Shown here: positions 1-9,028 of the stretch, one piece after another | Layout: each line of letters begins with the position of its first letter | How positions within the stretch are numbered: position 1 is the stretch's first letter | Assembly (NCBI RefSeq): GCF_900156515.1 | Contig: NZ_FTNU01000011.1 | Coordinates: 1-64,000 of the forward strand | Source: Moraxella cuniculi DSM 21768 | GTDB taxonomy: Bacteria > Pseudomonadota > Gammaproteobacteria > Pseudomonadales > Moraxellaceae | Direction: 5' to 3' | DNA length: 64,000 bases | Translations under genes and position numbers: made by a program | Notes under the pieces: model-generated | Told to the model about the DNA's origin: nothing | The model's database searches: none | Seen by the model: only the letters and a program-made list of their open reading frames with translations

Positions 1-8
1 ATCCCTTT

Positions 9-41
9 TAAGCCCCCTTCATCGAGTGATGGAGGGGGTTT
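9..41 (+). terminator. Rho-independent terminator of an upstream gene
   Basis: A 12-bp GC-rich stem with two G-U pairs (AGCCCCCTTCAT against ATGGAGGGGGTT) is followed by a T-rich tract. It probably ends a plus-strand gene lying to the left of the window. It is followed by three spaced copies of GGGTTAC (about 50-70). Confidence 0.7.
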
Positions 42-179
42 GTTGTTACAGGGGGTTACAGAGGGTTACGAAGGAACGACGAGATGGGTGGTGAAGGATA
101 CAATTATAGTATGTATAATAATTCATCAGTTTAATAAACTGTGTTTGGATTAGAATTTAAGATTTTATCGGAGAGATTA

Positions 180-1211
180 ATGAAAAATCTTACACTGACT
201 GGCAGACGCCCATCTTGGCGTGGGATTTTTGCAGGCCTGTTGATGGGTCTTGTGGTATCAATGGCTATGCTTGCCTTGGCTTTGGTGCTTAGTTCATTTT
301 TATCATTAGATTTGCGTGGTGCAGGCATTGCCGCAGGTATTTATGCAGCATTGACGGCATTGTTAAGTGCTTTTGTGGCGGGGTATTTTGCAGTCAAGTC
401 ATCAGCACCAGAGGCTTTGTTTGGTGATGGTACAGATATCGCACCCAAAGATGCAACGCTGACTGGGATTTTGACCGCAGCAGCAATTGTGGTAATCAGC
501 TCGGTTTTTGCATTTAATGGCATCACAGGTGTGGTAAAGACCGCTGGTAATGCTGTTGGCGGTACAGCAAGCATGATTGGCAACGCTGCAGGAGCGGTGG
601 CATCAACAACTGCAACTGTAGCAGGTGCAGGAGCGGTGGCAGTGAATGCCTCAAGTGAAGGAGGGATTGCCAACAAAGCACAAGAGCTGTACCAAAAAGC
701 AACGGACAATATCAGCCGTGAAGATATTGAGGCTTGGGTTGCAAAAAATAATGACAGCTTTGATCAAGCACAGGTGGCGGCAACTGTTAATGTTCTAGAA
801 GGCATGGTGAACAAGACCAAAGCCGACCTTGCCAAAATGGATTTTGGTAGCATTGATACTTGGAAAAATATTGATGAATACGCCAAGCAGCGTGCGGCCG
901 AAGTTGAAACTGTGCTAAAAGGCGATGAGTTGATTAACCGCTTGCAAAATGAAGGCTTAAGCGAGGCTCAGGCTGTACAAGTGCGTGAGGTGGCGATGAC
1001 TTCTTATCAAGAGTATCGAGCAAGTACCGAACAAGCCATCGCTGATGCCAAGCTAAAAGCGGAACAAGCACTGCAAACCGCAGAAGAAACAGCACGCAAA
1101 GCCGCTTTGTATTCAGGTTTGTTTTGGTTGATTAGTACTTTATTGACCTTTGTTGCCAGTGTTTTGGGTGCACGATCTGCGGTCGCCAAATTAACCAATC
1201 GCAGAGTGTGA
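180..1211 (+). CDS. Hypothetical inner-membrane protein with Ala/Gly-rich segment
   Basis: Not assigned to a named family; 343 aa. The ATG at 180 is preferred to the upstream GTG because GGAGAG lies just before it. Three hydrophobic helices occupy roughly residues 16-40, 45-70 and 97-120. A Gly/Ala/Val-rich stretch (about 122-165) then resembles glycine-zipper sequence, followed by a charged, mostly helical soluble part rich in Ala, Glu, Lys and Gln. A last membrane helix lies near 312-335. This suggests a membrane-anchored protein with a sizeable helical domain on one side of the membrane. A TATAAT box lies at 114-119 and a strong hairpin terminator follows, so it is probably a single-gene unit. 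A 15-bp direct repeat falls inside the Ala/Gly segment. Function unknown. Confidence 0.8.
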   Translation: MKNLTLTGRRPSWRGIFAGLLMGLVVSMAMLALALVLSSFLSLDLRGAGIAAGIYAALTALLSAFVAGYFAVKSSAPEALFGDGTDIAPKDATLTGILTAAAIVVISSVFAFNGITGVVKTAGNAVGGTASMIGNAAGAVASTTATVAGAGAVAVNASSEGGIANKAQELYQKATDNISREDIEAWVAKNNDSFDQAQVAATVNVLEGMVNKTKADLAKMDFGSIDTWKNIDEYAKQRAAEVETVLKGDELINRLQNEGLSEAQAVQVREVAMTSYQEYRASTEQAIADAKLKAEQALQTAEETARKAALYSGLFWLISTLLTFVASVLGARSAVAKLTNRRV

Positions 1212-1283
1212 TTGCTGGTTTATTGGCAATTTGCCAAGGCGTAAAAGGTAAGCAAATACTGCCCAAGTAGCCATTGGCATGAG

Positions 1284-1314
1284 AAAACCCTCATTCTTAC
1301 AGAATGGGGGTTTT
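1284..1314 (+). terminator. Rho-independent terminator
   Basis: A 14-bp stem (AAAACCCTCATTCT against AGAATGGGGGTTTT, one G-U pair) with a 3-nt loop, followed by TTTTGTTT. It ends the membrane-protein gene and, being A-rich on its other flank, may also serve the opposing DUF1289 gene. Confidence 0.8.
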
Positions 1315-1346
1315 GTTTGCCAACATGATAACTTGGGCTGCGGGCT

Positions 1347-1607
1347 TTAAAAAATCTCAAGCTGGTTTGGTGTGCCAACAAAGTCCAATTCAATCTGTGG
1401 CTGTGCTTTTTGACGCAAATGCTCATGAATCTGCCTGCGGCGACGGGCAAGCAAAACAAGCACTCGATGTTTTTCGTCATCGCTCATGGTGTGCCAGCGT
1501 TGTCGCTCACTACGATTGCGAAGACAACCGATGCAGTAGCCTTTTTTGTTCATTTGGCAAATGCTGATACAGGGGTTGTCGATGGCAAAAAGTTCAACTT
1601 GTGGCAT
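1347..1607 (-). CDS. DUF1289 family small cysteine-rich protein
   Basis: An 86-aa protein with the DUF1289 signature near its start: C-I-S-I-C followed eight residues later by the C-I-G-C pair and an R-S-E segment (about residues 13-35). The four cysteines suggest metal binding, but the function of this family is not established. The second half is Arg/His-rich, with a run of four arginines. The start at 1607 keeps the whole cysteine motif; no strong ribosome site is visible. It faces the preceding gene across the terminator at 1284-1314. Confidence 0.75.
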   Translation of the reverse strand: MPQVELFAIDNPCISICQMNKKGYCIGCLRNRSERQRWHTMSDDEKHRVLVLLARRRRQIHEHLRQKAQPQIELDFVGTPNQLEIF

Positions 1608-1829
1608 GGTTGGCGATTGATTGATGAAATGCTTACTATAAACGCAAATTGGCGATTTGGCAATAGTCCAAAAACTGACTGCATATAAAAATTTTAATAT
1701 TTATCAAATTTTCTTACCAAATGACTTGTGCTGGTTAAAGAGAATGTTGCTTTTTGGCACTTTGCCGAAGGCTTTGATTTTATACTTATTTTGTTATAAA
1801 CTGTTGGCTAGTTTGTTAATAAAAAAGGT

Positions 1830-2450
1830 GTGGTTTTGAAACTGATTTATCTGCACGGACTAGACAGTGATAGCAATGCTACTAAGGCTCAAATTACCCA
1901 TCAATTTTGCCAAGAACACTACCCAGATATCACAGTGCTGCGACCTGACCTAAATCGCACGCCTGATGAGGTGGTGGCACTTTTGGTTGAGTTGATCGGC
2001 GATGGTAAGGATACTGTGCTGGTTGGTTCATCGCTTGGCGGTTATTTTGCCAATTTATTAAGCGACATGACCGCCGTGCCGTGCGTATTGCTCAATCCGA
2101 GTATCCGTCCAGATTTGAGTTTTCGGCGGTTTTTGGCAAATCATTTTGATGGGCAACCGCTGGCTGATGAGACGGTAATTTATCGTACCTCAGGCGGTTG
2201 GCAGATTAAATTTGCAGATTTGGCATGGTTTGAAAATCATCGCTTGATTGCAAAAAATCCAAATAAAATCAAAGTGTTGCTAAAAATGGCTGATGAGCTG
2301 TTGGACGCTACCGCCACGCAAGCCTTTTATCAGTCTTGTGGGGTGGCGGTATTGGCACAGGCAGGTGGCGACCATCGCATGAGTGATTATGACAAGCAGG
2401 TGGCAACGGTGCTAAATTGGGTTTTGGCGTTGGTAAATTTGCCAAGATAA
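1830..2450 (+). CDS. yqiA: YqiA-type alpha/beta-hydrolase (esterase)
   Basis: About 205 aa, matching the YqiA/UPF0227 family of small serine esterases. The N-terminus reads LKLIYLHGLDS (oxyanion-hole region) and the nucleophile elbow is G-S-S-L-G-G (about residues 67-72). A late G-G-D-H-R segment supplies the likely catalytic His. No ATG is available: the start is either GTG 1830 or TTG 1836, the latter being better spaced from the AAAAAAGG at 1821-1828. It stands alone. In enterobacteria yqiA lies directly before parE; here parE is the next gene but 600 bp away, which may be a remnant of that order. Confidence 0.85.
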   Translation: MVLKLIYLHGLDSDSNATKAQITHQFCQEHYPDITVLRPDLNRTPDEVVALLVELIGDGKDTVLVGSSLGGYFANLLSDMTAVPCVLLNPSIRPDLSFRRFLANHFDGQPLADETVIYRTSGGWQIKFADLAWFENHRLIAKNPNKIKVLLKMADELLDATATQAFYQSCGVAVLAQAGGDHRMSDYDKQVATVLNWVLALVNLPR

Positions 2451-3054
2451 TTAGGTGCAGAGAATTTGAGTAGGTTTTGAGTAAGTGGCGTTATTTGCCA
2501 TGCACTTTGTGCCAAAATTATAGCTGATGTTATGATTTATTTTTAAGAAAATATTAATAATTTGGGCGATTTTATGGGAATTTTTGTGATAATAATGGGT
2601 AAATTATCGCAAGATTATAATTTGATTTTTTTGAATAATTATTAACCAATATTTTTAAATTTTAAAATATAAATTTTGGCATTTGACAGCAGAGCCTTGA
2701 TGGGCAAATGCACGAAATGCACCATCAGATAGGGCAGATTGATTTTGTGCAAGTGGTTGCTTGTTAAGATAAATAAAGAGTTAATTGGTGCTAGAATTGG
2801 CATAATAATTAAAACAAACTAAATAATTTTTGAAATATTATCACTAATAAATGCTGCATTATAACAAGCATGGCGTATCAATAATAAAAATTGGCGGCTA
2901 CATGATGATTGATAAATCTACATAACCACAGCTGTTGAATTGATACAATTTACACAAGGTTGGCAGGGCTGGTGGTGGCAATCACGGCTTTGCCATTGCC
3001 CAACTTATCATCTTTGGTGTACAATGGCGGTAATTTTTTTGTAGATTGATTGCC
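2451..3054. other. Long AT-rich intergenic region before parE
   Basis: About 600 bp without a credible gene on either strand. Two very AT-rich blocks (roughly 2510-2690 and 2770-2935) flank a less AT-rich piece. That piece holds the direct repeat AAATGCAC (2706-2713 and 2715-2722) inside an inverted pair TGATGG/CCATCA (2698-2727). The parE promoter is at the right end. The rest could be a decayed gene or an untranslated regulatory region; I cannot tell which. Confidence 0.5.
2996..3025 (+). promoter_or_regulatory. Putative sigma-70 promoter of parE
   Basis: TTGCCC at 2996-3001 and TACAAT at 3020-3025 are separated by 18 bp, about 30 bp before the parE ATG. A predicted transcript would have only a short leader. 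Confidence 0.45.
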
Positions 3055-4944
3055 ATGAGTGCTTATACTTCCCAAAAATTAGAAGTCCTAGAGGGGCTTG
3101 AGCCTGTACGCCGCCGTCCCGGTATGTACACCGATACCACACGACCCAATCACCTTGCCCAAGAGGTCATTGATAACTCGGTTGATGAAGCCTTGGCGGG
3201 TTTTGCACGCCATATTACTGTGGTGCTGCATACTGATGGCTCGCTGTCCGTTGAGGACGATGGGCGAGGTATGCCGACCGACATTCACCCTGAATTTAAC
3301 CAATCGGGTGTTGAGCTGATTTTGACACGATTACACGCTGGCGGCAAATTTAGCACGGATAATTATCAGGTTTCGGGTGGTTTGCACGGTGTGGGCATCA
3401 GCGTGGTGAATGCTTTATCAACCAAAGTGGCGGTTACGGTGTGGCGTGATGGGCTTGAACATCGTATGTTGTTTGAGCAAGGGCAAGCTGTTACGCCATT
3501 ATTGGCTGATAAGGCGGCAAATAAAAAAAAGCGTGGCACAAAGGTGCAATTTTGGGTTGATGAACGATATTTTGACAATCCAAAGTTTGCCATCAAAGCA
3601 CTCAAGCACAACCTCAAAGCCAAAGCGGTGCTCTGCACGGGATTGCAGATAGACTTTATCAGTCAGATTGATCCTGCCGACAGCGAAAGTTGGCAGTTTA
3701 GTGATGGTGTGGTGCAGTATCTGACCGAGCAGCTTGATGGGCTGCCTGCTTTGCCCGATGAGCCATTTTATTTTAGTGTTGAGCCTGCCAAAGGTGAAAG
3801 AGGCGGTGCAACTTTTGCCTTGTCGTGGCTTGCCGAAGGGGGTACGCCCGTTACCGAAAGTTATGTCAATCTTATCCCTACTGCCCAAGGTGGGACGCAT
3901 GTCAATGGATTGCGAACAGGGGTGCTGGAGGCGTTGCGTGAGTTTTGTGATATTCATAATCTGTTGCCTCGCAATGTCAAGCTGTCAGGCGAAGATGTCT
4001 GGGACGGCGTGAACTATATTTTGTCGCTAAAATTTGTCGAGCCGCAGTTTAGTGGGCAGACCAAGGAGCGATTGTCCAGCCGTGAGGCAGCACCGCTGAT
4101 GCAGACACTTGCCAAAGATGCGTTTAGCCTATGGCTCAATCAGCACCCAGACAGTGCCAAAGCCATTGCCGAGCTTGTGATTGGCAAGGCAACGAAACGA
4201 CTGGCAACCGCCCAAAAAGTGGCACGCAAAAAAGTCGCCCAAGGGCCTGCCCTGCCCGGTAAATTGTGGGATTGTCGTGGTGGCTTAAAAGAAGGCTCCG
4301 AGCTGTTTTTGGTTGAGGGGCAGTCAGCAGGGGGCAGTGCCAAGCAGGCACGAGATAATGCGTTTCAGGCGATTTTGCCATTGCGTGGCAAGATTTTGAA
4401 CACTTGGGAGGTGTCGTCCGATACAGTGCTGTCTAGCCAAGAGATTCATGATATTGCCATCGCCATCGGTGTCGACCCTGCCTCTGATGATTTGTCCGAG
4501 CTGCGGTATGATAAGATTTGTATCTTGGCAGATGCCGATAGCGATGGATTGCATATTGCGACTTTGATTTGTGCGTTATTTGTCAGACATTTCCCTGCGT
4601 TGATTGAGGCGGGGCATTTGTATGTTGCTGTGCCGCCTTTGTATCGCGTGGATGCAGGCAAAGAGGTGCATTATGCACTTGACAATGAAGAACTAGAGCA
4701 GGTGCTTGCCAAACTTGGCAACAAAAAACCGCAAATCACCCGCTTTAAGGGTTTGGGTGAAATGAACCCCAATCAGCTGCGTGAAACCACCATGAATCCT
4801 GATACGCGTAAGTTGGTGCGACTGGATTTGGACGACATACACAGCACGAACAGCATTATGGACAAACTGCTTGCCAAAAAGCGTTCGGCAGATCGCAAGC
4901 AGTGGCTTGAGACCAAAGGAGATTTGGCAGATCTTGCGGTATAA
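3055..4944 (+). CDS. parE: DNA topoisomerase IV subunit B
   Basis: A 629-aa type IIA topoisomerase ATPase subunit that, with ParC, decatenates replicated chromosomes. The GHKL ATP site is complete: NSVDEALAG (41-49), DGRGMP (69-74) and the GGLHGVG lid (108-114). The Toprim domain carries EGQSAGG (421-427) and the acidic metal motif DADSDG (493-498). The length and compact C-terminus fit ParE rather than gammaproteobacterial GyrB, which is about 800 aa and carries an insertion. The ATG at 3055 is used; an in-frame TTG at 3046 is unlikely. The gene is convergent with the cobalamin adenosyltransferase gene. Confidence 0.95.
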   Translation: MSAYTSQKLEVLEGLEPVRRRPGMYTDTTRPNHLAQEVIDNSVDEALAGFARHITVVLHTDGSLSVEDDGRGMPTDIHPEFNQSGVELILTRLHAGGKFSTDNYQVSGGLHGVGISVVNALSTKVAVTVWRDGLEHRMLFEQGQAVTPLLADKAANKKKRGTKVQFWVDERYFDNPKFAIKALKHNLKAKAVLCTGLQIDFISQIDPADSESWQFSDGVVQYLTEQLDGLPALPDEPFYFSVEPAKGERGGATFALSWLAEGGTPVTESYVNLIPTAQGGTHVNGLRTGVLEALREFCDIHNLLPRNVKLSGEDVWDGVNYILSLKFVEPQFSGQTKERLSSREAAPLMQTLAKDAFSLWLNQHPDSAKAIAELVIGKATKRLATAQKVARKKVAQGPALPGKLWDCRGGLKEGSELFLVEGQSAGGSAKQARDNAFQAILPLRGKILNTWEVSSDTVLSSQEIHDIAIAIGVDPASDDLSELRYDKICILADADSDGLHIATLICALFVRHFPALIEAGHLYVAVPPLYRVDAGKEVHYALDNEELEQVLAKLGNKKPQITRFKGLGEMNPNQLRETTMNPDTRKLVRLDLDDIHSTNSIMDKLLAKKRSADRKQWLETKGDLADLAV

Positions 4945-5019
4945 ACACGCTTTGCCAGCTTGCTCCCACAAAGCCATGCCAGATCTGCAAACAAAAGCCG
5001 CCGAAAGGCAGCTTGTTGG

Positions 5020-5586
5020 TTACTTTTGCCAAAGTACTTCTTGTCCGCCATCTAGTCTGGCAACCACACGAGCCAGCACAAATAAGTAATCAGACAGGCG
5101 GTTTAGGTATTGTTTGCTGGCATGGCTAATGTTGCCATCTCGTTCAGATAGGCGTACAAGCAGCCGCTCGGCATCACGGCAGCTGGCACGCACCACATGG
5201 GTCTGAGCGGTGGCAACAGAGCCTGCAGGCAGAATGAAGTCTTGTAAATAGGGCAGAGGTTCGTTGTGTTGTTCTAGCCAGCGTTCAACGGTTGCAATAT
5301 CATCTGTGGTGATGGCAACATAGCCGATTTCGGCATGATTTGGCAGGGCGATCTCACCACCGATATTAAACAGTTTGTGCTGAATAATGCCAATCTCATC
5401 ACACACTGTTGGCAGTTTTTGAGCCAGATGAGCTTGCAGCAGACCGATTTGAGCATTTAATCCATCAACTGCCCCCATGGCATCAAACCGCAAATCCGAC
5501 TTGGATAAGCGACTGCCATCAGCCATGCCTGTTGTGCCATCATCACCTGTGCGTGTGGTAATTTTTGAGAGTCGATTGCCCATCAT
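5020..5586 (-). CDS. Cob(I)alamin adenosyltransferase, PduO type
   Basis: A 188-aa ATP:cob(I)alamin adenosyltransferase, which moves the adenosyl group of ATP to cob(I)alamin to make coenzyme B12. The PduO-type ATP signature TRTGDDGTTGMADG is at about residues 11-24, followed by R-L-S-K-S-D. The C-terminal helix carries the expected R-L-S-D-Y-L-F-V-L-A-R pattern. Two adjacent Met codons open the gene (5586 or 5583). No cobalamin-dependent enzyme or B12 synthesis gene is nearby, so the client enzyme is elsewhere. It is convergent with parE and divergent from yggX. Confidence 0.92.
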   Translation of the reverse strand: MMGNRLSKITTRTGDDGTTGMADGSRLSKSDLRFDAMGAVDGLNAQIGLLQAHLAQKLPTVCDEIGIIQHKLFNIGGEIALPNHAEIGYVAITTDDIATVERWLEQHNEPLPYLQDFILPAGSVATAQTHVVRASCRDAERLLVRLSERDGNISHASKQYLNRLSDYLFVLARVVARLDGGQEVLWQK

Positions 5587-5770
5587 TGATCCTTTGGTTG
5601 GGTGGATTGTTCATTAAGACAGATTGATTGTTGGCAAAAATTCTTGCCAATGTCTGCCAGCTTGGTTATTGTAACATGAATTGTTGCATGATTTGGAAAG
5701 GATGGCAAATTTACCACGCCAATAGGCAAAATCTGCTATAATCATTACATCGCATCATCAAGGAAATTTT

Positions 5771-6058
5771 ATGCAAACTTTTAATCCAGCAGACCACATG
5801 GTCTTTTGTCGTAAATATAAACAAAATCTGCCAAAATTGCCAAATCCGCCATTTCCCAATGACAAAGGTCGGCAAATTCAAGAAACAGTATCAGCCAAAG
5901 CGTGGCAAGAATGGCTGGAGCTACAAACCATGCTGATTAACGAAAATCATCTAAGCATGATAGACCCTGCTGCCAAAGCCTTTTTGAATGAGCAGCGAGA
6001 TAAATTCTTGGACAATGCTGATTACGAAAAACCGCAAGGCTATGTGCCAAAGGCATAA
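5771..6058 (+). CDS. yggX: Fe(2+)-trafficking protein YggX
   Basis: A 95-aa member of the YggX family, small cytosolic proteins linked to iron handling and protection of iron-sulfur clusters from oxidation. Family features are visible: an early Cys (C13, in V-F-C-R-K), the P-N-P-P-F-P segment near residue 26, [10 protein letters not shown] and a C-terminal Y-V-P. Length is typical (about 90 aa). AAGGAAA precedes the ATG. The stop lies five bases from the end of the opposing lipoprotein gene. Confidence 0.93.
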   Translation: MQTFNPADHMVFCRKYKQNLPKLPNPPFPNDKGRQIQETVSAKAWQEWLELQTMLINENHLSMIDPAAKAFLNEQRDKFLDNADYEKPQGYVPKA

Positions 6059-6063
6059 TGGGC

Positions 6064-6441
6064 TTAGCGACCTGTCAATCGCCAGCGATTTTGTGCATAA
6101 ATCAGGCGTATTTTGCCATCATCGGAGACATAGCCGCCTTTGTTGGCTTGTAGTATGAGAGGGCGTGCTAGGTTGTTGGCAAAAACTTCCGCCAGCTGTT
6201 TGTCCTCAGACAAAATAACATACACCGAAAGTGTGCCATCATCGTTGTCAGCAAAGTGAAAAGTCGCTGCATTAAAGGGCTGTACGCATTTTTGTTGCAG
6301 TGCCGAGTAGCGAAATCCTGCCGTGCTTAGGCAACCATTGGCATCTGTATTGGCAGTGATGGTGCTGATGGTAGGTGAGCTTTGGCAAGCACCAAGCAAA
6401 ATGCCAATGCCAAGATAGATGGCTGTTTTTGGGTATTTCAT
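6064..6441 (-). CDS. Small hypothetical lipoprotein
   Basis: A 125-aa protein with a lipoprotein signal: a short basic start, a hydrophobic stretch and the lipobox L-L-G-A-C at about residues 14-18. The ATG at 6441 is chosen because GCGGAGA lies upstream; a longer reading to 6489 would bury the signal peptide. The mature part is Thr/Ser-rich, has two Cys beyond the lipid-bearing one, and ends in a beta-rich region. No family recognised; the envelope location is inferred from the lipobox. Confidence 0.8.
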   Translation of the reverse strand: MKYPKTAIYLGIGILLGACQSSPTISTITANTDANGCLSTAGFRYSALQQKCVQPFNAATFHFADNDDGTLSVYVILSEDKQLAEVFANNLARPLILQANKGGYVSDDGKIRLIYAQNRWRLTGR

Positions 6442-6568
6442 GACAAATCTCCGCAGGTAAATAAGCGATGACAAATTACCAAGTGGCACAGTTTTGGTGA
6501 ATTTGGTTTTGTTTGTGGTGATTTTAGATTATAATAAACTTTTTGCAACCAAATAGCGAGATGAGACG

Positions 6569-7087
6569 ATGGCACGATTGCCAATTTTGACCTATCCTGA
6601 TCCACGCTTGCGTACCATTGCCAAGCCTGTGGCAGACATTGATGAGAGTATCACAGCACTGGTTGCTGATATGTTTGAGACCATGTATGATGCACGAGGC
6701 ATTGGGCTTGCAGCAACGCAGGTGGATCGTCATGTGCAGGTAATTGTTATGGATTTGTCAGCAGATGCCGATAATCCTGCACCACAGGTGTTTATCAATC
6801 CTACCGTTACGCCATTGACTGATGAGTTGGCTCCATATCAGGAGGGTTGTCTATCAATCCCTGAGGTGTATGACACCATCGAGCGTCCCAGCCGTGTCAG
6901 AATTGAGGCGATGGATGACAAAGGTCAAAAGATTGATGTTGAAGCTGATGGGCTATTGGCGGTATGTATCCAGCATGAGATGGATCATTTAAATGGTAAG
7001 CTGTTTGTGGATTATTTGTCCACGCTTAAGCAAGCTCGTGCGCGCGATAAAGTCAAAAAAGTCCTCAAGGCACGAGACAAAAAATAA
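6569..7087 (+). CDS. def: Peptide deformylase
   Basis: A 172-aa metalloenzyme that removes the N-formyl group from new polypeptides. All three family motifs are intact: GIGLAATQ (44-51), EGCLS (92-96, metal ligand Cys94) and HEMDH (136-140, two His ligands and the catalytic Glu). Length is normal. It is transcribed alone, with a terminator immediately downstream; the usual partner fmt is not in the window. Confidence 0.97.
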   Translation: MARLPILTYPDPRLRTIAKPVADIDESITALVADMFETMYDARGIGLAATQVDRHVQVIVMDLSADADNPAPQVFINPTVTPLTDELAPYQEGCLSIPEVYDTIERPSRVRIEAMDDKGQKIDVEADGLLAVCIQHEMDHLNGKLFVDYLSTLKQARARDKVKKVLKARDKK

Positions 7088-7093
7088 CCACCC

Positions 7094-7121
7094 AAAACCA
7101 TTTGTTGATACAGATGGTTTT
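7094..7121 (+). terminator. Rho-independent terminator after def
   Basis: A 12-bp stem AAAACCATTTGT/ACAGATGGTTTT with one G-U pair and a 4-nt loop, followed by TATTTTT. Confidence 0.75.
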
Positions 7122-7300
7122 ATTTTTGGGTTTGGCTGACTGCTGTATTTGGCAGCGTGTTTATTTTGCCAATTTTTCAGCAAACACCCAAGCTTGCTTG
7201 TTGTCTTGCCAAAAACAAAGCAGCTTGGTAACATTTTTATCATTGCCAAATGGGTGCTGTTTGATTATGATAGAGGGTTGATGACGGATAGAGATTGGCT

Positions 7301-9028
7301 ATGCTTATTTCACTGACTTTACAAAATTTGGCATTGATTGACGAAAAAGAAATCAGCTTTGATGAGAAATTTAATGTCATCACAGGCGAGACAGGTGCGG
7401 GTAAATCATTGATTTTGGACGCATTATCGCTGTGTGCAGGTGAGCGTGCTGATAGTGGCATGGTGCGGCATGGCTGTGATGAGGCAAGTGTTTTTGGTGA
7501 GTTTGATGTCAGCGGCAATCAGAAAGTTGCGGCATGGTTTGCCGAACATGATCGCACGCTTGATGAGCCTGTTTTGCTCATTCGTCGCAAAATCAGCAGT
7601 CAGGGACGCTCAAAGTCATGGATAAATGGCGTGCCAGCGAGCATCAGCGAACTAAAAAGCCTTGGGGCGATTTTGGTTAATATCCACAGTCAGCACGCAG
7701 GGCTTGAGCTATTAAAACCTCAGTTTGTGGTTGAGTGGCTTGATGAGATTGGTGGCTTTGGTGAATTAAAACAACAAAGCAAACTGGCATTTGACAGCTA
7801 TCAATCGCTAAAAAAGCAAGCAGAGCAGGCACGCAGTCAGTCGGCACAACGGGCTGACCGCATGGCGTTATTATCAGCAAAAATTGCAGATATTGAGCCG
7901 CTGTTGTCGGTGGATTTTGAGCAAATAGAAGCCGAGCATGATGAGCTTTGTAACCTTGAACAGCTGATGAGAGAGGCTTTGCAGGCGGCAACGCTGCTTG
8001 ATAGCGATGACGATACGCCGTCTGTTGCATCTTTGTTGTCGCGTGCGATGCGGATTTGTGATAATCACAGCACGAACAAGACTTTTGGTGAATGCAGTCA
8101 GCTTTTGGCATTGGCACAAGAGCAAATCCAAGAGGCGACCGCCAAGCTGGTTAATTATGCCGATCAGCAACTGCCAGACGAGGCAAGGCTCAATGAGTTA
8201 GATACGCTGCTTGGTTTGGCACATCGCTTGTCTGGTAAGTACCATACGCCAATTGCTGAACTGATTGCTGATGCTGCCAGCTGGCAACAAGAGCTGGATA
8301 TGCTCAATAATTTGCCTGATAACGACACGCTCGAGGCTCAAGTGCAGACGGCGTACCAAGCGTATCTGCAGGCAGCCGAAGCACTTGACGAGGCACGAAT
8401 CGCCCACGCACCCGATGTCTGTGAGCGACTGGAGGCAAGGCTGTTGCCCTTGGCATTGCCCAATGCTCGCTGTGAATTCGCCTTTAATAAAAAACCAGAA
8501 CAGCAGTATAATGCACAAGGCACTTATGAGATTGCGTTGTTGTTCAGTGCCAATGTTGGTATGCCGCTACAGCCTTTGCACAAGGTGGCATCAGGGGGAG
8601 AGCTGTCTCGTATCGCCCTAGTAATGCAGGTGATGGCATCGGGCGATGGCGGTGCAAGACCAACTTTGGTCTTTGATGAGGTTGATGTTGGCATCAGTGG
8701 TGGCACAGCCCAAGTGGTTGGTGAGTTATTGCGAACCTTGGGCAAGCACCAGCAACTGCTTGCCATCACGCATCAAGCACAAGTGGCAGCGGCAGCACAT
8801 CGGCATATCTTGGTACATAAGGAGCATGGTGAGCAGACGGTCAGTGATATGCGTATTATCACAGGCGAAGAGCAGATTGATGAGCTGGCTCGTATGTCAG
8901 GCGGGGTGAATATTACCGATGCTACCAGAGCCCATGTAAAAAGCCTGCTGGCTGATATCCGTCATGCTGATGAGCTGACTGCCAATTTACCTGCCGAGCC
9001 ATCAAAGCAAGGCAGGAAAGCCCCATGA
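7301..9028 (+). CDS. recN: DNA repair protein RecN
   Basis: A 575-aa SMC-like ATPase acting early in recombinational repair of double-strand breaks. The Walker A motif GETGAGKS is at 29-36, a coiled-coil-prone middle follows, and near the C-terminus are the ABC signature A-S-G-G-E-L-S-R and Walker B with the catalytic Glu (V-F-D-E-V-D). The ATG at 7301 is chosen over an in-frame TTG at 7295. The final four bases overlap the YqgE-family gene (ATGA), so the two are probably co-transcribed. Confidence 0.96.
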   Translation: MLISLTLQNLALIDEKEISFDEKFNVITGETGAGKSLILDALSLCAGERADSGMVRHGCDEASVFGEFDVSGNQKVAAWFAEHDRTLDEPVLLIRRKISSQGRSKSWINGVPASISELKSLGAILVNIHSQHAGLELLKPQFVVEWLDEIGGFGELKQQSKLAFDSYQSLKKQAEQARSQSAQRADRMALLSAKIADIEPLLSVDFEQIEAEHDELCNLEQLMREALQAATLLDSDDDTPSVASLLSRAMRICDNHSTNKTFGECSQLLALAQEQIQEATAKLVNYADQQLPDEARLNELDTLLGLAHRLSGKYHTPIAELIADAASWQQELDMLNNLPDNDTLEAQVQTAYQAYLQAAEALDEARIAHAPDVCERLEARLLPLALPNARCEFAFNKKPEQQYNAQGTYEIALLFSANVGMPLQPLHKVASGGELSRIALVMQVMASGDGGARPTLVFDEVDVGISGGTAQVVGELLRTLGKHQQLLAITHQAQVAAAAHRHILVHKEHGEQTVSDMRIITGEEQIDELARMSGGVNITDATRAHVKSLLADIRHADELTANLPAEPSKQGRKAP

